Shown: in pieces, positions 16,592-24,918 of the stretch
Position numbering within the stretch: the stretch's first letter is position 1
How the letters are laid out: every line of letters begins with the position of its first letter
Assembly (NCBI RefSeq): GCF_014203355.1
Contig: NZ_JACHIR010000001.1
Location: 2,792,038 to 2,856,037, forward strand
Length of the DNA: 64,000 bases
From: Kutzneria kofuensis
Lineage (GTDB): Bacteria > Actinomycetota > Actinomycetes > Mycobacteriales > Pseudonocardiaceae
Direction: 5' to 3'
Notes under the pieces: model-generated
Told to the model about the DNA's origin: nothing
The model's input: the letters and a program-made list of their open reading frames with translations, nothing else
The model's database searches: none
Program-made: the position numbers and the translations under genes

Positions 16592-17661
16592 CGGGATTCC
16601 TCGTCGTAGATCGCGAAGACCTTGTTGGACACGAAGATGTTCGACGCGGCGAAGCTCGTCCAGCTCGGGGTGCGGCCCAGCTCGCGCATGGCTCCGACCA
16701 GCGCCCACCAGTTCAACAGCTCCTGCTGGCCGGCCTTCTCCGCGTCCTCGAGGGTCGTGTTCTCCCACACGGAGTGGTCGCCGGCCACCAGCGCCTCGTA
16801 CATCCGCTTGTCGGCCGCGGAGTCGGGGAAGAGCCGGAAGGTGGAGTCGACCAGGAAGCTGTGCGACCAGCTGGAGCTCGCGACCAGGGCGACCCGGTAG
16901 GGGCTTTCCGCGCAGATCCGGGCGACGGCGGCGCCGACGTCCATGATCCGAGCGGGTGTCGGAGACGGCGGATCCAGCTCGCGTTCCACGCCCAAGGGGC
17001 TGATGTTGCCCTGGAAGCTGATCACCTTGCGGCCGTAGCAGTTGATCGGGAACGCGACGACCGGGTAGTCGAATCCGCGGCGGTCGTAGTCCAGGTACAG
17101 CACGGTGTTCAGGAAGGCGTGCGCGAAGCCGGGGTGGTGCAGCGGCCGGTAGGCGTAGGGCGTGTCGATGCCACGGCCGAGCAGTCGCTCGGTCAGGTGC
17201 AGGGCGAACGGCCGGTGCCCGCGGATCGTGCGCTCGGTGTCCTCGCCCTCACCCCAGATGTTCGGCTTGCCCTTCATGTTGGACGACTCGCCCGCATGCC
17301 GCCACGGGTGCACGACCGTGTCCTCGTAGGCCAGCACGGCGTAGGGCGGGACGATGTCCTCGCGGAAGTTCTCGTACTGGTCGTCGCCCCAGATCAGCAC
17401 GACATCGGGCTGGAACTCGTCGAGCGCCTCCCGGGTGCGACGGAACCCCTCGCGCAACTGCTCCCGGTGCGCCTTGCCGGCCGCTATGCCCTCGTCGTCG
17501 CCCCATTCCCGGCGTGCGCGCTCGGGCCACGAAGCCGGGTCGCGCAGCTCGGCCGGCAGCTTGGGATCGGCCAGGGCGCCGCGGAAGACCCTGGTCAGGT
17601 TGTCGTCGGTGCCGCTCAGGGGCGGATAGTGCGTAACTCCGAGTCCCAGCACCTCACCCAT
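16588..17661 (-). CDS. class III (LigB-type) extradiol ring-cleavage dioxygenase
   Basis: A 357-aa protein starting GEVLGLGVTHYPPLSG, with WGDDQYENFREDIVPPYAV, YRPLHHPGFAHAFLN, VAFPINCYGR and LVASSSWSHSF. These carry the conserved His/Glu/Asp set of single-chain LigB-superfamily dioxygenases, which use Fe(II) to open catechol-type or aminophenol-type rings. The ATG at 17661 follows GAGGAGA. It is the first gene of an operon continuing into FNR, ferredoxin and ALDH; a candidate regulator site (17732-17749) lies just upstream. A decayed paralogue fragment lies at 9948-10151. The exact diphenol is not determinable. Confidence 0.85.
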   Translation of the reverse strand: MGEVLGLGVTHYPPLSGTDDNLTRVFRGALADPKLPAELRDPASWPERARREWGDDEGIAAGKAHREQLREGFRRTREALDEFQPDVVLIWGDDQYENFREDIVPPYAVLAYEDTVVHPWRHAGESSNMKGKPNIWGEGEDTERTIRGHRPFALHLTERLLGRGIDTPYAYRPLHHPGFAHAFLNTVLYLDYDRRGFDYPVVAFPINCYGRKVISFQGNISPLGVERELDPPSPTPARIMDVGAAVARICAESPYRVALVASSSWSHSFLVDSTFRLFPDSAADKRMYEALVAGDHSVWENTTLEDAEKAGQQELLNWWALVGAMRELGRTPSWTSFAASNIFVSNKVFAIYDEESR

Positions 17662-17731
17662 CACTGATCTCCTCGTCGTCGAGTGGTGACGGTTCGAGTC
17701 TCGGAAGGACGCGGCGGGGCGGCCATCACGT

Positions 17732-17749
17732 GGACCGCCCAGTGAACCG
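17732..17749. promoter_or_regulatory. candidate IclR operator, site C
   Basis: GGACCGCCCAGTGAACCG lies between the divergent dioxygenase operon and hydratase gene. It matches site B (24828-24845) at 16 of 18 positions. Confidence 0.55.
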
Positions 17750-17789
17750 GTGCCCCGCCGGGGCGCTGAGGGCGCGTCAGGATGAAACC

Positions 17790-18614
17790 GTGAGGCACAG
17801 CAAGCACAATCCAGACGGGGATGCGGCGGACCAGCTCGCCAACGAGCTGCACCGGGCCCGCGGCGAGCGCAGGCTGCTCGACGCCGACAGGACAGGCACG
17901 GCGTTGTCCATGGAAGACGCGTACACCGTCCAGGAGCGACTGACGAAGCTGCGGCTGGCGGAGGAACGCTGCCACGTCGGCTACAAGCTCGGCTACACCT
18001 CGGCGGTGATGCGTCAGCAGATGGGCGTCCGCTCCCCCAACTACGGACCGCTGCTCGACGACATGGTGCTACGCGACGCAGCCGTGGCGGAGAACTTTCT
18101 GCAGCCACGGGTGGAGCCGGAGATCGGCGTCGTCCTCGCCCACGACGTGACCGGGACCGGTTGGCTGCTGCCCGAGCTCGCCGACGCCGTCGAGACCGTC
18201 CACGCATGCTTGGAGGTCGTCGACTCGGTGTGGCACGGCTATCGGTTCACCGCCGAGCAGAACACCGCCGACGGCTCGTCCGCCGCGGGCGTGGTCCTCG
18301 GCCCACCGCTCGACGTGTCTCCCCTCGACTGCCACCGGGTCACGGTCGAGCTGTTCGCGGACGACACCACCCTGGCCACCGCCACGTCGGCTGCCGCCGG
18401 CGGGCATCCGCTCAACAGCCTGGCCTGGCTGGTGGATGCCCTCGCCGCGCGCGGGCAGTTCCTGCGCAAGGGCGAACTCGTGATCACCGGTGGTCTGACC
18501 GCCGCCACACCGCTGCGGCCCGGCGCGACCGTCTCGGCTCGCTTCGGGCGCGATGTGACGGTCTCGGTCCGTGGGCCGGCTCATGCCACCGACGCCTCGG
18601 CTCCGGCGGCTTGA
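17790..18614 (+). CDS. 2-keto-4-pentenoate hydratase / 2-oxohepta-3-ene-1,7-dioate hydratase family
   Basis: A 274-aa member of the MhpD/HpcG fold: YKLGYTSAVMRQQMGVRSPN, QPRVEPEIGVVLAHDV, CLEVVDSVW and GGHPLNSLAWLVDAL, with ELVITGGLTAATPLRPG near the end. Metal ligands are expected from the VEPEIG glutamates. The GTG at 17790 is taken as start. The enzyme adds water to 2-hydroxypenta-2,4-dienoate-like products of meta cleavage. It is divergent from the extradiol dioxygenase and shares its promoter. Two paralogues lie at 23173 and 23940. Confidence 0.85.
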   Translation: MRHSKHNPDGDAADQLANELHRARGERRLLDADRTGTALSMEDAYTVQERLTKLRLAEERCHVGYKLGYTSAVMRQQMGVRSPNYGPLLDDMVLRDAAVAENFLQPRVEPEIGVVLAHDVTGTGWLLPELADAVETVHACLEVVDSVWHGYRFTAEQNTADGSSAAGVVLGPPLDVSPLDCHRVTVELFADDTTLATATSAAAGGHPLNSLAWLVDALAARGQFLRKGELVITGGLTAATPLRPGATVSARFGRDVTVSVRGPAHATDASAPAA

Positions 18615-18638
18615 GCCGGCCGCGGGCGGCGCTGGAGA

Positions 18639-19427
18639 TCAACGTAGCGACGGCGGGCCGAGCAGGCGGCTGATGCTCAGCGCGGCGGTCCGCACCGCCG
18701 CCGCCAGACGCTCGGGATGCAGGCGCTGGGCGGGGCCCGTCACCGACAGTCCCGCCACGGCGCGATGCCCGCCACGGCCGACGTAGCTCTCGACGATGAT
18801 CGGCGCCGCGACGCAGGCGATTCCCTTGGTGCCTTCCTCGCGGTCGTAGGCCACGCCGCTGTCCCGGATGGTCTCCAGCTCACGCAGCAACCGCTTGCCG
18901 TCGGTGATGGTCGTGCTGGTGCGGGCCGGCATCGGCGCGGCGAGCACCAGTTCGATCGCCGACTCGTCCTCGAAGGCGAGGATGGCCTTGCCCAGCCCGG
19001 TGCAGTAGACGGGCAGCCGCGAGCCCACCGAGGACGGCACCGGGACGCTGTGCCGTCCGGTGAGCTTCTCCACGTAGACGATCTCGGTCCCGTCCAGGAC
19101 GCCGAGCTGCACCACCTCACCGGTCGCGGCCAGCAGGTCGGCCATGAAGGGCAGCGCGGTCGCTCGCAGCCGCCGCGAGGCCGGGACCTGCTGGCCGAGC
19201 TCGAACAGGTGCAGTCCGAGCCGGTAGCCGTACCCGCCGCGTTCCAGCATGCGGTGGGCGACCAGGTCGGCGGCGAGCCGGTGGACGGTGGCCTTTTTCA
19301 GCCCGGTCTGGCGGGCGAGTTCGCTGAGGCCCAGTTCCCCGGGTGCGGCCGCGACGGTGTCGAGGATGAGGAGCATCCGGTCGCCGACCGACCGGTGCTC
19401 CGCCGTCTCCTCAGCACTGATACGCAT
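18639..19427 (-). CDS. IclR-family transcriptional regulator
   Basis: A 262-aa regulator with N-terminal winged HTH (LILDTVAAAPGELGLSELAR then KKATVHRLAADLVAHRML) and the C-terminal effector domain (VVQLGVLDGTEIVYVEKL; YCTGLGKAILAF; GIACVAAPI; AVAGLSVTGP). IclR proteins bind aromatic acids or pathway intermediates and both repress and activate. It lies ten bases after the Rieske alpha gene at the end of that operon, convergent with the hydratase. The likely targets are the two divergent promoters sharing the GACCGCCCAGTG motif. Confidence 0.9.
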   Translation of the reverse strand: MRISAEETAEHRSVGDRMLLILDTVAAAPGELGLSELARQTGLKKATVHRLAADLVAHRMLERGGYGYRLGLHLFELGQQVPASRRLRATALPFMADLLAATGEVVQLGVLDGTEIVYVEKLTGRHSVPVPSSVGSRLPVYCTGLGKAILAFEDESAIELVLAAPMPARTSTTITDGKRLLRELETIRDSGVAYDREEGTKGIACVAAPIIVESYVGRGGHRAVAGLSVTGPAQRLHPERLAAAVRTAALSISRLLGPPSLR

Positions 19428-19436
19428 CGTGGGAGG

Positions 19437-20726
19437 CTATCCGAGCAGGTCCCGCCAGCGCCTCCAGAAGGCTCGCTGCTGCACCTCGTCCGACGCCACG
19501 AACGGGCCGCCCGCCGCCTCCTTCTGGATGCCGCGGGAGATGTCCGACCACGGCGACTCCGCGGCGGCGGCCAGGCCCAGCTGGCACGACTCGCAGGCCT
19601 CCATGTCGTCCGGGGTGGCAAGCCCGCCCGGGCCCTGGAACGTCACGTACGAGTCCAGCCGCCGGGCGCGCACCGAGTCCGGCTCGCCCTTCGTGGCCAG
19701 TGTCCACTGCGCGATGACGGTGCGCCCGGCCGCGGTCGGCGTGATCGTGCGGACCACCACGCCCATGATGTCGTTGATGATCAGGTTGGGAAAGATGAGG
19801 AGGTTTCGGTCCGTCGTGGCGATGCGCCGGGCGCGCTCGACGCCGAACCGCTCCTCCAGGTCGGCTCGCCGCGCGGCGACGTAGTCGCGGTTCTCCTCGC
19901 CCAGCGCCGGCGTCCACCGGGCGACCGGGCGGGCCCACGGTCCCTCCACGGTGATGACCGCGTGTCCGTTGCCCAGGTCCAGCGCCTCGGTCGCCTTGCG
20001 GGGGTCGAGGTAGGAGTCCTCTGTGGACTTCAGGTAGTCGAAGTAGGTCCGGTGCAACGGGATGAGGTGGTAGCCGTCGAGGCTGTTCTCCACGAACAGC
20101 TTCCAGTTCGCTTCCATCGAGTACTCGTGGACCCCGTCGACCACCTCCATCTCCGGCGACTGGTCGGCGACGAGGTCGAGATACTCACCGGCCCGACCGA
20201 GATAGTCGGTCAGGGACACCGCGTCGGGGTCGAAGCAGCAGAACACGAAGCCGCGGTGCTCACCGACCCGGGGTGGCGTGTTCAGGCCGAACCGGGACCG
20301 GTCGAAGCCCTCCCCGTAGCCCTCGGCGTCGGGCAGGCCGGTCAGCGTGCCCTCGTTGGAATACGTCCACGCGTGGTAGAAGCAGGACATCCCCCGGGCG
20401 TTGCCCTCGGGGACTCGGCACAGCTGCGCGCCACGGTGTCGGCAGGCGTTGAGGAAGACCCGCACCTCGCCGTCGCTGCCCCGCCACATGACCAGCGGCC
20501 GGCCGGCGACCGTCCGGGCCCGGAAGTCCCCCGGGGCCGGCACCTCGGAGACATGCCCCACGTAGAGCCAGCACCGGTCGAAGATGGCCTTCTGTTCCTC
20601 GGCGAGGACGGTGTCGGAGACCAGCGCGGCCCGGTTGACCCGGAAGAAGCCGTCGGCGGGCCGGTCGTCCACCAGGCGGCCATGGTGGGTTTCACGCGTC
20701 GCCGGTGCGGCGAGTTCGGCAGTCAT
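19437..20726 (-). CDS. Rieske aromatic ring-hydroxylating oxygenase, alpha subunit
   Basis: A 429-aa catalytic subunit. The Rieske [2Fe-2S] ligands are Cys95-X-His97 and Cys115-X2-His118, with the canonical 17-residue gap. The mononuclear iron site is in ENSLDGYHLIPLHRTYFDYL (His, His; the Asp/Glu ligand lies farther on). A beta subunit is encoded two genes upstream, so the enzyme is probably alpha3beta3 and takes electrons from the ferredoxin/FNR pair at 15229-16591. Its ATG overlaps the amidohydrolase stop (ATGA). No dihydrodiol dehydrogenase is seen nearby, so the product may rearomatise spontaneously, as with anthranilate-type substrates; this is inference. Confidence 0.9.
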   Translation of the reverse strand: MTAELAAPATRETHHGRLVDDRPADGFFRVNRAALVSDTVLAEEQKAIFDRCWLYVGHVSEVPAPGDFRARTVAGRPLVMWRGSDGEVRVFLNACRHRGAQLCRVPEGNARGMSCFYHAWTYSNEGTLTGLPDAEGYGEGFDRSRFGLNTPPRVGEHRGFVFCCFDPDAVSLTDYLGRAGEYLDLVADQSPEMEVVDGVHEYSMEANWKLFVENSLDGYHLIPLHRTYFDYLKSTEDSYLDPRKATEALDLGNGHAVITVEGPWARPVARWTPALGEENRDYVAARRADLEERFGVERARRIATTDRNLLIFPNLIINDIMGVVVRTITPTAAGRTVIAQWTLATKGEPDSVRARRLDSYVTFQGPGGLATPDDMEACESCQLGLAAAAESPWSDISRGIQKEAAGGPFVASDEVQQRAFWRRWRDLLG

Positions 20727-21730
20727 CGTGGTTCAGCTCCTTTGAGTGTCCGGCCGAGCGCCGCGAGCAGCGCCGCGGGGTTGGTGCGGCGGACCGCGTC
20801 CGCCAGTCCGTCGGGCAGGGTCGGATCGGCGAGGAACGCGACGGGATCGACCGGCATGAAGGGGTAGTCCGTGCCGAGCACGACCCGGTCCGCGCCGACG
20901 GTGGCCACCAGATGCCTGAGCAGTCCGGTGTCGAACAGCAGGGGGTCGTACCAGAGTCGGCGCGCGGAGGCTGTGGCCGGTTCCGGCATCAGCTCGCGCA
21001 ACTCCGGCGTGGTCTCCCGCAGGAAGTCGATCCGGGGCAGCTCCGTGATCAGCGAGCCGCCCCCGTGGCTGGCGAGCACCCGGAGCCCGGGGCGCCTGGC
21101 CAGCGCGCCGGTCGTGATCAGTCCGCCGACGGCTGCTCCGGTGCTGAGGGGGAACAGGACACCGTTGGCGGCCATGGGATGCGGATAGTGCGCCGCCGCC
21201 GGGCCGCCGACGGCGTGCACGAACAGCAGCAGCCCGAGGCGCTCGGCTTCGTCCAGGAAACCGGACCAGGCGGGTGTGTGCAGCGGCGCGATCGGCGGGG
21301 TGGCCGGTAGCTCCACACCGGACAGTCCCGCGTCGGCGATCTCCCCGAGCAGCGCGGCGGCCGCGTCGGGATCGGCCAGCGGGACGACACCGAGCCCCGT
21401 GAAGAAGCCGCCGTGGCTCGGCAGCTCGGACGCGAGCCAGTCGTTGAACGCGCGGGCGAACGCGAGTCCCTGCCCGGGCGGCGCCCACGGGGCCAGCAGC
21501 TCGGGCATGGCCGACAGCAGCTGCCCTGCGCACCCGGCCGCGAGTGCCGTCTCTCTGCGGTGGTCGAGATCCCACGCCACTCGCCGTATGGTGCGAAACA
21601 CCTTGCCCGCGACCACCACGTCACCGGTCTCCGGCCCCCGATGGAGCCGCGCCCAGCGGGAGTCGGACGTGGAGAGCTCCGCCAGGAACGGTGTCGCGGC
21701 GGGAACCACGTGCGTGTGCAGATCGAGCAC
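20723..21730 (-). CDS. amidohydrolase-2 family decarboxylase/hydrolase (ACMSD-like)
   Basis: A 335-aa metal-dependent enzyme. The first metal pair is LDLHTHVVP, with LLLFVHAVGG, RVLASHGGG and VVLGTDYPF giving the remaining His and Asp ligands in the order of 2-amino-3-carboxymuconate 6-semialdehyde decarboxylase and related non-oxidative decarboxylases. It lies between the two Rieske subunit genes, 15 bases after the beta subunit and overlapping alpha by ATGA. In context it most likely decarboxylates a carboxylated ring-cleavage product or aromatic acid; hydrolysis is the alternative. Confidence 0.85.
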   Translation of the reverse strand: MLDLHTHVVPAATPFLAELSTSDSRWARLHRGPETGDVVVAGKVFRTIRRVAWDLDHRRETALAAGCAGQLLSAMPELLAPWAPPGQGLAFARAFNDWLASELPSHGGFFTGLGVVPLADPDAAAALLGEIADAGLSGVELPATPPIAPLHTPAWSGFLDEAERLGLLLFVHAVGGPAAAHYPHPMAANGVLFPLSTGAAVGGLITTGALARRPGLRVLASHGGGSLITELPRIDFLRETTPELRELMPEPATASARRLWYDPLLFDTGLLRHLVATVGADRVVLGTDYPFMPVDPVAFLADPTLPDGLADAVRRTNPAALLAALGRTLKGAEPR

Positions 21731-21745
21731 GACGCTGCCTTCCCG

Positions 21746-22252
21746 TCACAGGATGATGGACACGGTGCCGCCGGCCTCGACGATGCCGTGGTCCAGGGTC
21801 GCCACGCGCTGTCGGACCAGGAAGCTCGTCCCCGTGGGGACCAGCACGTGCCGGTACGTGCCGAGGAAGTGGTCGAGCTGGCCGAGCCTGGTGCGCACCA
21901 CATGGAAGTTGGAATGCACGAGGAGCTCGCCGTCACCGCTTTCCACCCTGACGTTGGTGACCAACCGGAGGGTGCGCGAGTGCGGGCTTTCGGCGTGCGC
22001 GTGCTTGCTCTTCAGCCGCGTGACCCGCCCCTTCAGCCGGACGTGGTCGTCGTGGATCACCTGGAGGGTGTTCCGGGGGTCGAGATGGTCCGAACCGGGC
22101 GCGGGCACCCGGTACTCCACGTCGGGATGCATCAGGGCCAGCCAGTCGTCGAGCCGCCATGCGTCCAGTAGTGCGGCCTCGTGGTACAGGAACTGTTCCA
22201 CTTGCTGCTGTAGGTCGGATGCCGTGTTGAACACGGCGACGGTGCCGGTCAT
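21746..22252 (-). CDS. Rieske aromatic ring-hydroxylating oxygenase, beta subunit
   Basis: A 168-aa small subunit of the SnoaL/NTF2-like ring-hydroxylating beta family: VEQFLYHEAALLDAWRLDDW, ALMHPDVEYRVPAPG, RLVTNVRVESGDGELLVHSN and RRHVL-like GTYRHVLVPTGTSFLVRQR. The start ATG at 22252 follows GGAGGACCG. Beta subunits are structural and stabilise the alpha3beta3 hexamer. Separation of beta from alpha by the amidohydrolase gene is unusual, since the two are normally adjacent. Confidence 0.85.
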   Translation of the reverse strand: MTGTVAVFNTASDLQQQVEQFLYHEAALLDAWRLDDWLALMHPDVEYRVPAPGSDHLDPRNTLQVIHDDHVRLKGRVTRLKSKHAHAESPHSRTLRLVTNVRVESGDGELLVHSNFHVVRTRLGQLDHFLGTYRHVLVPTGTSFLVRQRVATLDHGIVEAGGTVSIIL

Positions 22253-22265
22253 CGGTCCTCCGGTG

Positions 22266-22967
22266 TCAGGGTTCGACAGAGACGAGAACATCGGCCAGTT
22301 CGTCCGGCCGGGCCAGGAACGGGCTGTGCGAGCCGTCGATCCATGTGACCTCGGCGCCGAGACGCTCTCGTGCGGTTCGTTCGGCCCAGGCCTGGGACAC
22401 CGCACGGTCGTCCCGGCAACCGATGTAGTGCAGGGGCACGTCGGGGAAGGCTTTCAGCGGCGTGGTTTCGGCGATGGGGGCCGAGGACTGCGGGCGCAGG
22501 CTGCTCGCGGCCGCCACGGCCGTCTCGTGTGGACAGTCGTAGTAGAACAGCTCGGCCGCGACCGCCGGCGGCCAGGTCGACCTGCCCAGTTCGTCGCGTC
22601 CCTGGTTCGGCAGGGCCTTGTCGTAGAACCACTCGGCCATGGGACGCGCGGACGCGAGCTGGTCCCGCCAGGAGCGGCCCGGCTCCGGCAGCAGCGACGC
22701 CAGGAAGACCAGCGCTCCCACGGGAACCATTTGTGGCACAAGAGGAATCGCCAGGCCGGCGAGGGAATGACCGACGAGGACGTCGGCACCGGGCTCCCGG
22801 ACCGCCGCCGCGATCACCTCCGCGTAACGCTCCGCGCCGGCCTCTGGGTCGTCGGACGGCAGGTGGACCGCGGAGGCGCTGTGCCCCCGCCGCTCCAGCG
22901 CCGCGACCTCGTCTGCCCAGCACCAGGCGCCGTGCCAGCCGCCGTGGACCAGGACGAAGTGCGTCAT
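22266..22967 (-). CDS. alpha/beta hydrolase, methylesterase/HNL-like
   Basis: A 233-aa enzyme opening THFVLVHGGWHGAWCW and carrying VLVGHSLAGLAIPL (Ser near residue 75), a GCRDDRAVS acid region and WIDGSHSPFLARP (His). This is the plant methylesterase / EstC fold, which cleaves methyl or other small esters of aromatic and heterocyclic acids. The ATG at 22967 overlaps the tautomerase stop (ATGA). In the pathway it could free an aromatic acid from its ester before ring hydroxylation; hydrolysis of a meta-cleavage product is the alternative. Confidence 0.85.
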   Translation of the reverse strand: MTHFVLVHGGWHGAWCWADEVAALERRGHSASAVHLPSDDPEAGAERYAEVIAAAVREPGADVLVGHSLAGLAIPLVPQMVPVGALVFLASLLPEPGRSWRDQLASARPMAEWFYDKALPNQGRDELGRSTWPPAVAAELFYYDCPHETAVAAASSLRPQSSAPIAETTPLKAFPDVPLHYIGCRDDRAVSQAWAERTARERLGAEVTWIDGSHSPFLARPDELADVLVSVEP

Positions 22968-23164
22968 GACGACCTGACCTGCCGCTCGGCCAGCGTCTGA
23001 CCGCCGACGAGGACCTCCGTGGCCGGAACCTCCACGATCCACACCCGCACGGACGCCTCCGGCACCGAGATCGCCTCGGCCGCCGCCGAGGAGACGGCCC
23101 TGATGAGGGCGTCCTTCTGCGCCGCGGTCCGCCCGGCCCCGAGGTTCACCTGAATGAACGGCAT
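22964..23164 (-). CDS. 4-oxalocrotonate tautomerase family protein
   Basis: A 66-aa tautomerase. After removal of Met the catalytic Pro1 is exposed (PFIQVNLGAGR), Arg11 is present, and Arg39 falls in ASVRVWIVEVP. So all three known active-site positions line up with 4-OT. It interconverts 2-hydroxymuconate and 2-oxo-3-hexenedioate in the oxalocrotonate branch of meta cleavage. It sits between the hydratase and the hydrolase in one operon, eight bases after the hydratase stop. Confidence 0.92.
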   Translation of the reverse strand: MPFIQVNLGAGRTAAQKDALIRAVSSAAAEAISVPEASVRVWIVEVPATEVLVGGQTLAERQVRSS

Positions 23165-23172
23165 GACTCCTC

Positions 23173-23943
23173 CTACTCCGCCCCGAGAGTGACGCTGCCC
23201 AGTCCGCTGATCGTCGCGGTGACGGTGCCGCCCGGCCGGAGCGGCACGGGGGCGGTGAGCCCGCCGGAGAGGACGACCCAACCCGCCTCCAGCCGCTGCC
23301 GGCGCAGGCCCAACTGGTTGGCCATGAACGCGACCGCCGCCGCCGGATGCCCCATCACCGCCGCCCCGGCCGCCGACTCGACGACTTGCCCGTCCACTTC
23401 GAGCACACACCCGGTGAGCGTGAGATCCCTCGTCGGCGGGGTGAAATCGTCCCCCAGCGCGAAGACCGCGGACGACGCGTTGTCGGCGATCGCGTCCAGG
23501 TGCTTGAACGAGAAGCCCTCGTAGCGGCTGTCAATGACGTCGAGCGCGGGACAGACGTACCGGGTCGCGGCGAGCACGTCCGCCACCGTCACGCCCGGTC
23601 CCTCCAGGGCCTCGCCCAACACGAACGCGATCTCCGGCTCGATTCGGGGATGGATCAGCTCCTTGAGTCGCAACCGGCTGCCCGACGGCCGCAGCATGCC
23701 GCCGGTGACCAGCCCATAGAGCGGCTTGTCCACACCCATCGCGCGCTGTTTGGCCTTGCTGGTGAGGCCGAGCTTGCCGCCGACCAGCCGCTCACCTCGG
23801 GCCAGACGCAGCCGAACGAGCTCGTTCTGCACCTGATAGGCGGTTTCGACGCCGTCCAGGCCGTCGCCGGTCAGCGGGCTCACCGGAGCACAGCCGGTCG
23901 CGGCCTGGTCCAGCCGGTCCGCCCACGCGGTCACGTCACTCAT
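23173..23943 (-). CDS. 2-oxopent-4-enoate hydratase family
   Basis: A 256-aa MhpD-type hydratase: GGKLGLTSKAKQRAMGVDKP, HPRIEPEIAFVLGEAL, ALDVIDSRYEGFSFKHLDAI, MGHPAAAVAFMANQLG and VVLSGGLTAPVPL. It should hydrate 2-hydroxypenta-2,4-dienoate to 4-hydroxy-2-oxovalerate, usually in a complex with the decarboxylase encoded just upstream. Its ATG overlaps that gene's stop (ATGA). No aldolase (MhpE) or acetaldehyde dehydrogenase (MhpF) gene lies in the window, so the last steps must be encoded elsewhere. Confidence 0.88.
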   Translation of the reverse strand: MSDVTAWADRLDQAATGCAPVSPLTGDGLDGVETAYQVQNELVRLRLARGERLVGGKLGLTSKAKQRAMGVDKPLYGLVTGGMLRPSGSRLRLKELIHPRIEPEIAFVLGEALEGPGVTVADVLAATRYVCPALDVIDSRYEGFSFKHLDAIADNASSAVFALGDDFTPPTRDLTLTGCVLEVDGQVVESAAGAAVMGHPAAAVAFMANQLGLRRQRLEAGWVVLSGGLTAPVPLRPGGTVTATISGLGSVTLGAE

Positions 23944-24758
23944 GCCGCAGCCCCCTCGCTGACCTTCGCGGAACTGAAGGAGACCCCGACGTGCCCGAGG
24001 TGCTCGAAGTCGGCCCGCACGGTGTCGCCGGGCTCCATGCCGACCGCGCGTGTGCAGGTTCCCGGCATGATCAGGTCACCGGCGTCGAGCACACCACCGT
24101 GGTTCGCGATCGTGTTGGCGAGCCAGGCGACGGCCTGCGCCGGATTGCCGAGCACGGCGCCGCTCGCCCCGGTCTCCACGATCTCTCCGTTACGTCGCAG
24201 CACCACGCCGATGAGCCGGGGATCCACTTCGGACACCGGTGTCCGCGTGCCGCCGAGCACCACCTTGGCCGAGGATGCGTTGTCCGCCACGGTGTCGACG
24301 ATCCCGATCCGCCAGTCCTCGATCCGCGAGTCGATGATCTCCAGCGCCGGCAGCACGAACGCGGTCGCCCCGAGCACGTCGGCCACCGTCACGCCCGGGC
24401 CGCGCAGCGGCGCGTCGAGCACGAACGCCAACTCGGGCTCGACCCGCGGCGCGATGAGCTCGTCGACCGCGAGGGGTTCGCCTTCGGGATGGAACATCGA
24501 CGCCAGCAGGTGCCCGAAGTCGGGTCGCTCGACGCCGAACTGCTGCTGCATCACGCGTGCGGTCAGCCCCACCTTGTGTCCGCGCACCCGATCGCCGGCG
24601 TCGGTCCGCAACCGGACTCCCGCCAGCTGGATCCGGTAGGCGTCGTCGATGTCCGCGTCCGGATGCCGGCCGCTGATCGGCTGGATCGGCGTGGACTGCC
24701 GCTCCGCGTCCCACAGCTCGCCCGCGAGCCGGCGGACTTCCTCGTCACTGAGTGCCAT
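23940..24758 (-). CDS. 2-oxo-3-hexenedioate decarboxylase (4-oxalocrotonate decarboxylase) family
   Basis: A 272-aa relative of the hydratase beside it: GHKVGLTARVMQQQFGVERP, APRVEPELAFVLDAPL, LEIIDSRIEDWRIGIVDTVAD, LGNPAQAVAWLANTIANHGG and LIMPGTCTRAVGM. The adjacent pairing with a hydratase and a 4-OT gene favours the 4-oxalocrotonate decarboxylase role. The ATG at 24758 is assumed; ribosome binding is weak, and longer open frame exists upstream but would cover the promoter. First gene of the seven-gene operon running to the Rieske alpha subunit and probably into iclR. Confidence 0.85.
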   Translation of the reverse strand: MALSDEEVRRLAGELWDAERQSTPIQPISGRHPDADIDDAYRIQLAGVRLRTDAGDRVRGHKVGLTARVMQQQFGVERPDFGHLLASMFHPEGEPLAVDELIAPRVEPELAFVLDAPLRGPGVTVADVLGATAFVLPALEIIDSRIEDWRIGIVDTVADNASSAKVVLGGTRTPVSEVDPRLIGVVLRRNGEIVETGASGAVLGNPAQAVAWLANTIANHGGVLDAGDLIMPGTCTRAVGMEPGDTVRADFEHLGHVGVSFSSAKVSEGAAA

Positions 24759-24799
24759 GCGGCCAGACTCGGCGCTCCGCTGAACACAATCAGCACAAC

Positions 24800-24817
24800 G
24801 GTCCGCACAGTGGACCG
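24800..24817. promoter_or_regulatory. candidate IclR operator, site A
   Basis: GGTCCGCACAGTGGACCG between the decarboxylase operon and the divergent ALDH gene; contains GGTCC...GGACC dyad symmetry. Aligned with site B at exactly 28-base spacing. Confidence 0.5.
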
Positions 24818-24827
24818 CCCGGATCGC

Positions 24828-24846
24828 TGACCGCCCAGTGGACCGG
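24828..24846. promoter_or_regulatory. candidate IclR operator, site B
   Basis: TGACCGCCCAGTGGACCGG, next to site A and near-identical to site C at 17732-17749, 7 kb away in the other divergent promoter of the cluster. Confidence 0.55.
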
Positions 24847-24918
24847 CGTGTGGATCGAGTCGCGGCGCTGCCGGATAGTCCCGCACGAACCGAACCGTTC
24901 CGCAAGGGAGAGTGGGCA

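Noticed and set aside
18717-20867. 716-codon plus-strand open frame over iclR and the Rieske alpha gene
   Set aside because: A high-GC shadow frame; the minus strand has Rieske and IclR motifs with exact active-site spacing.
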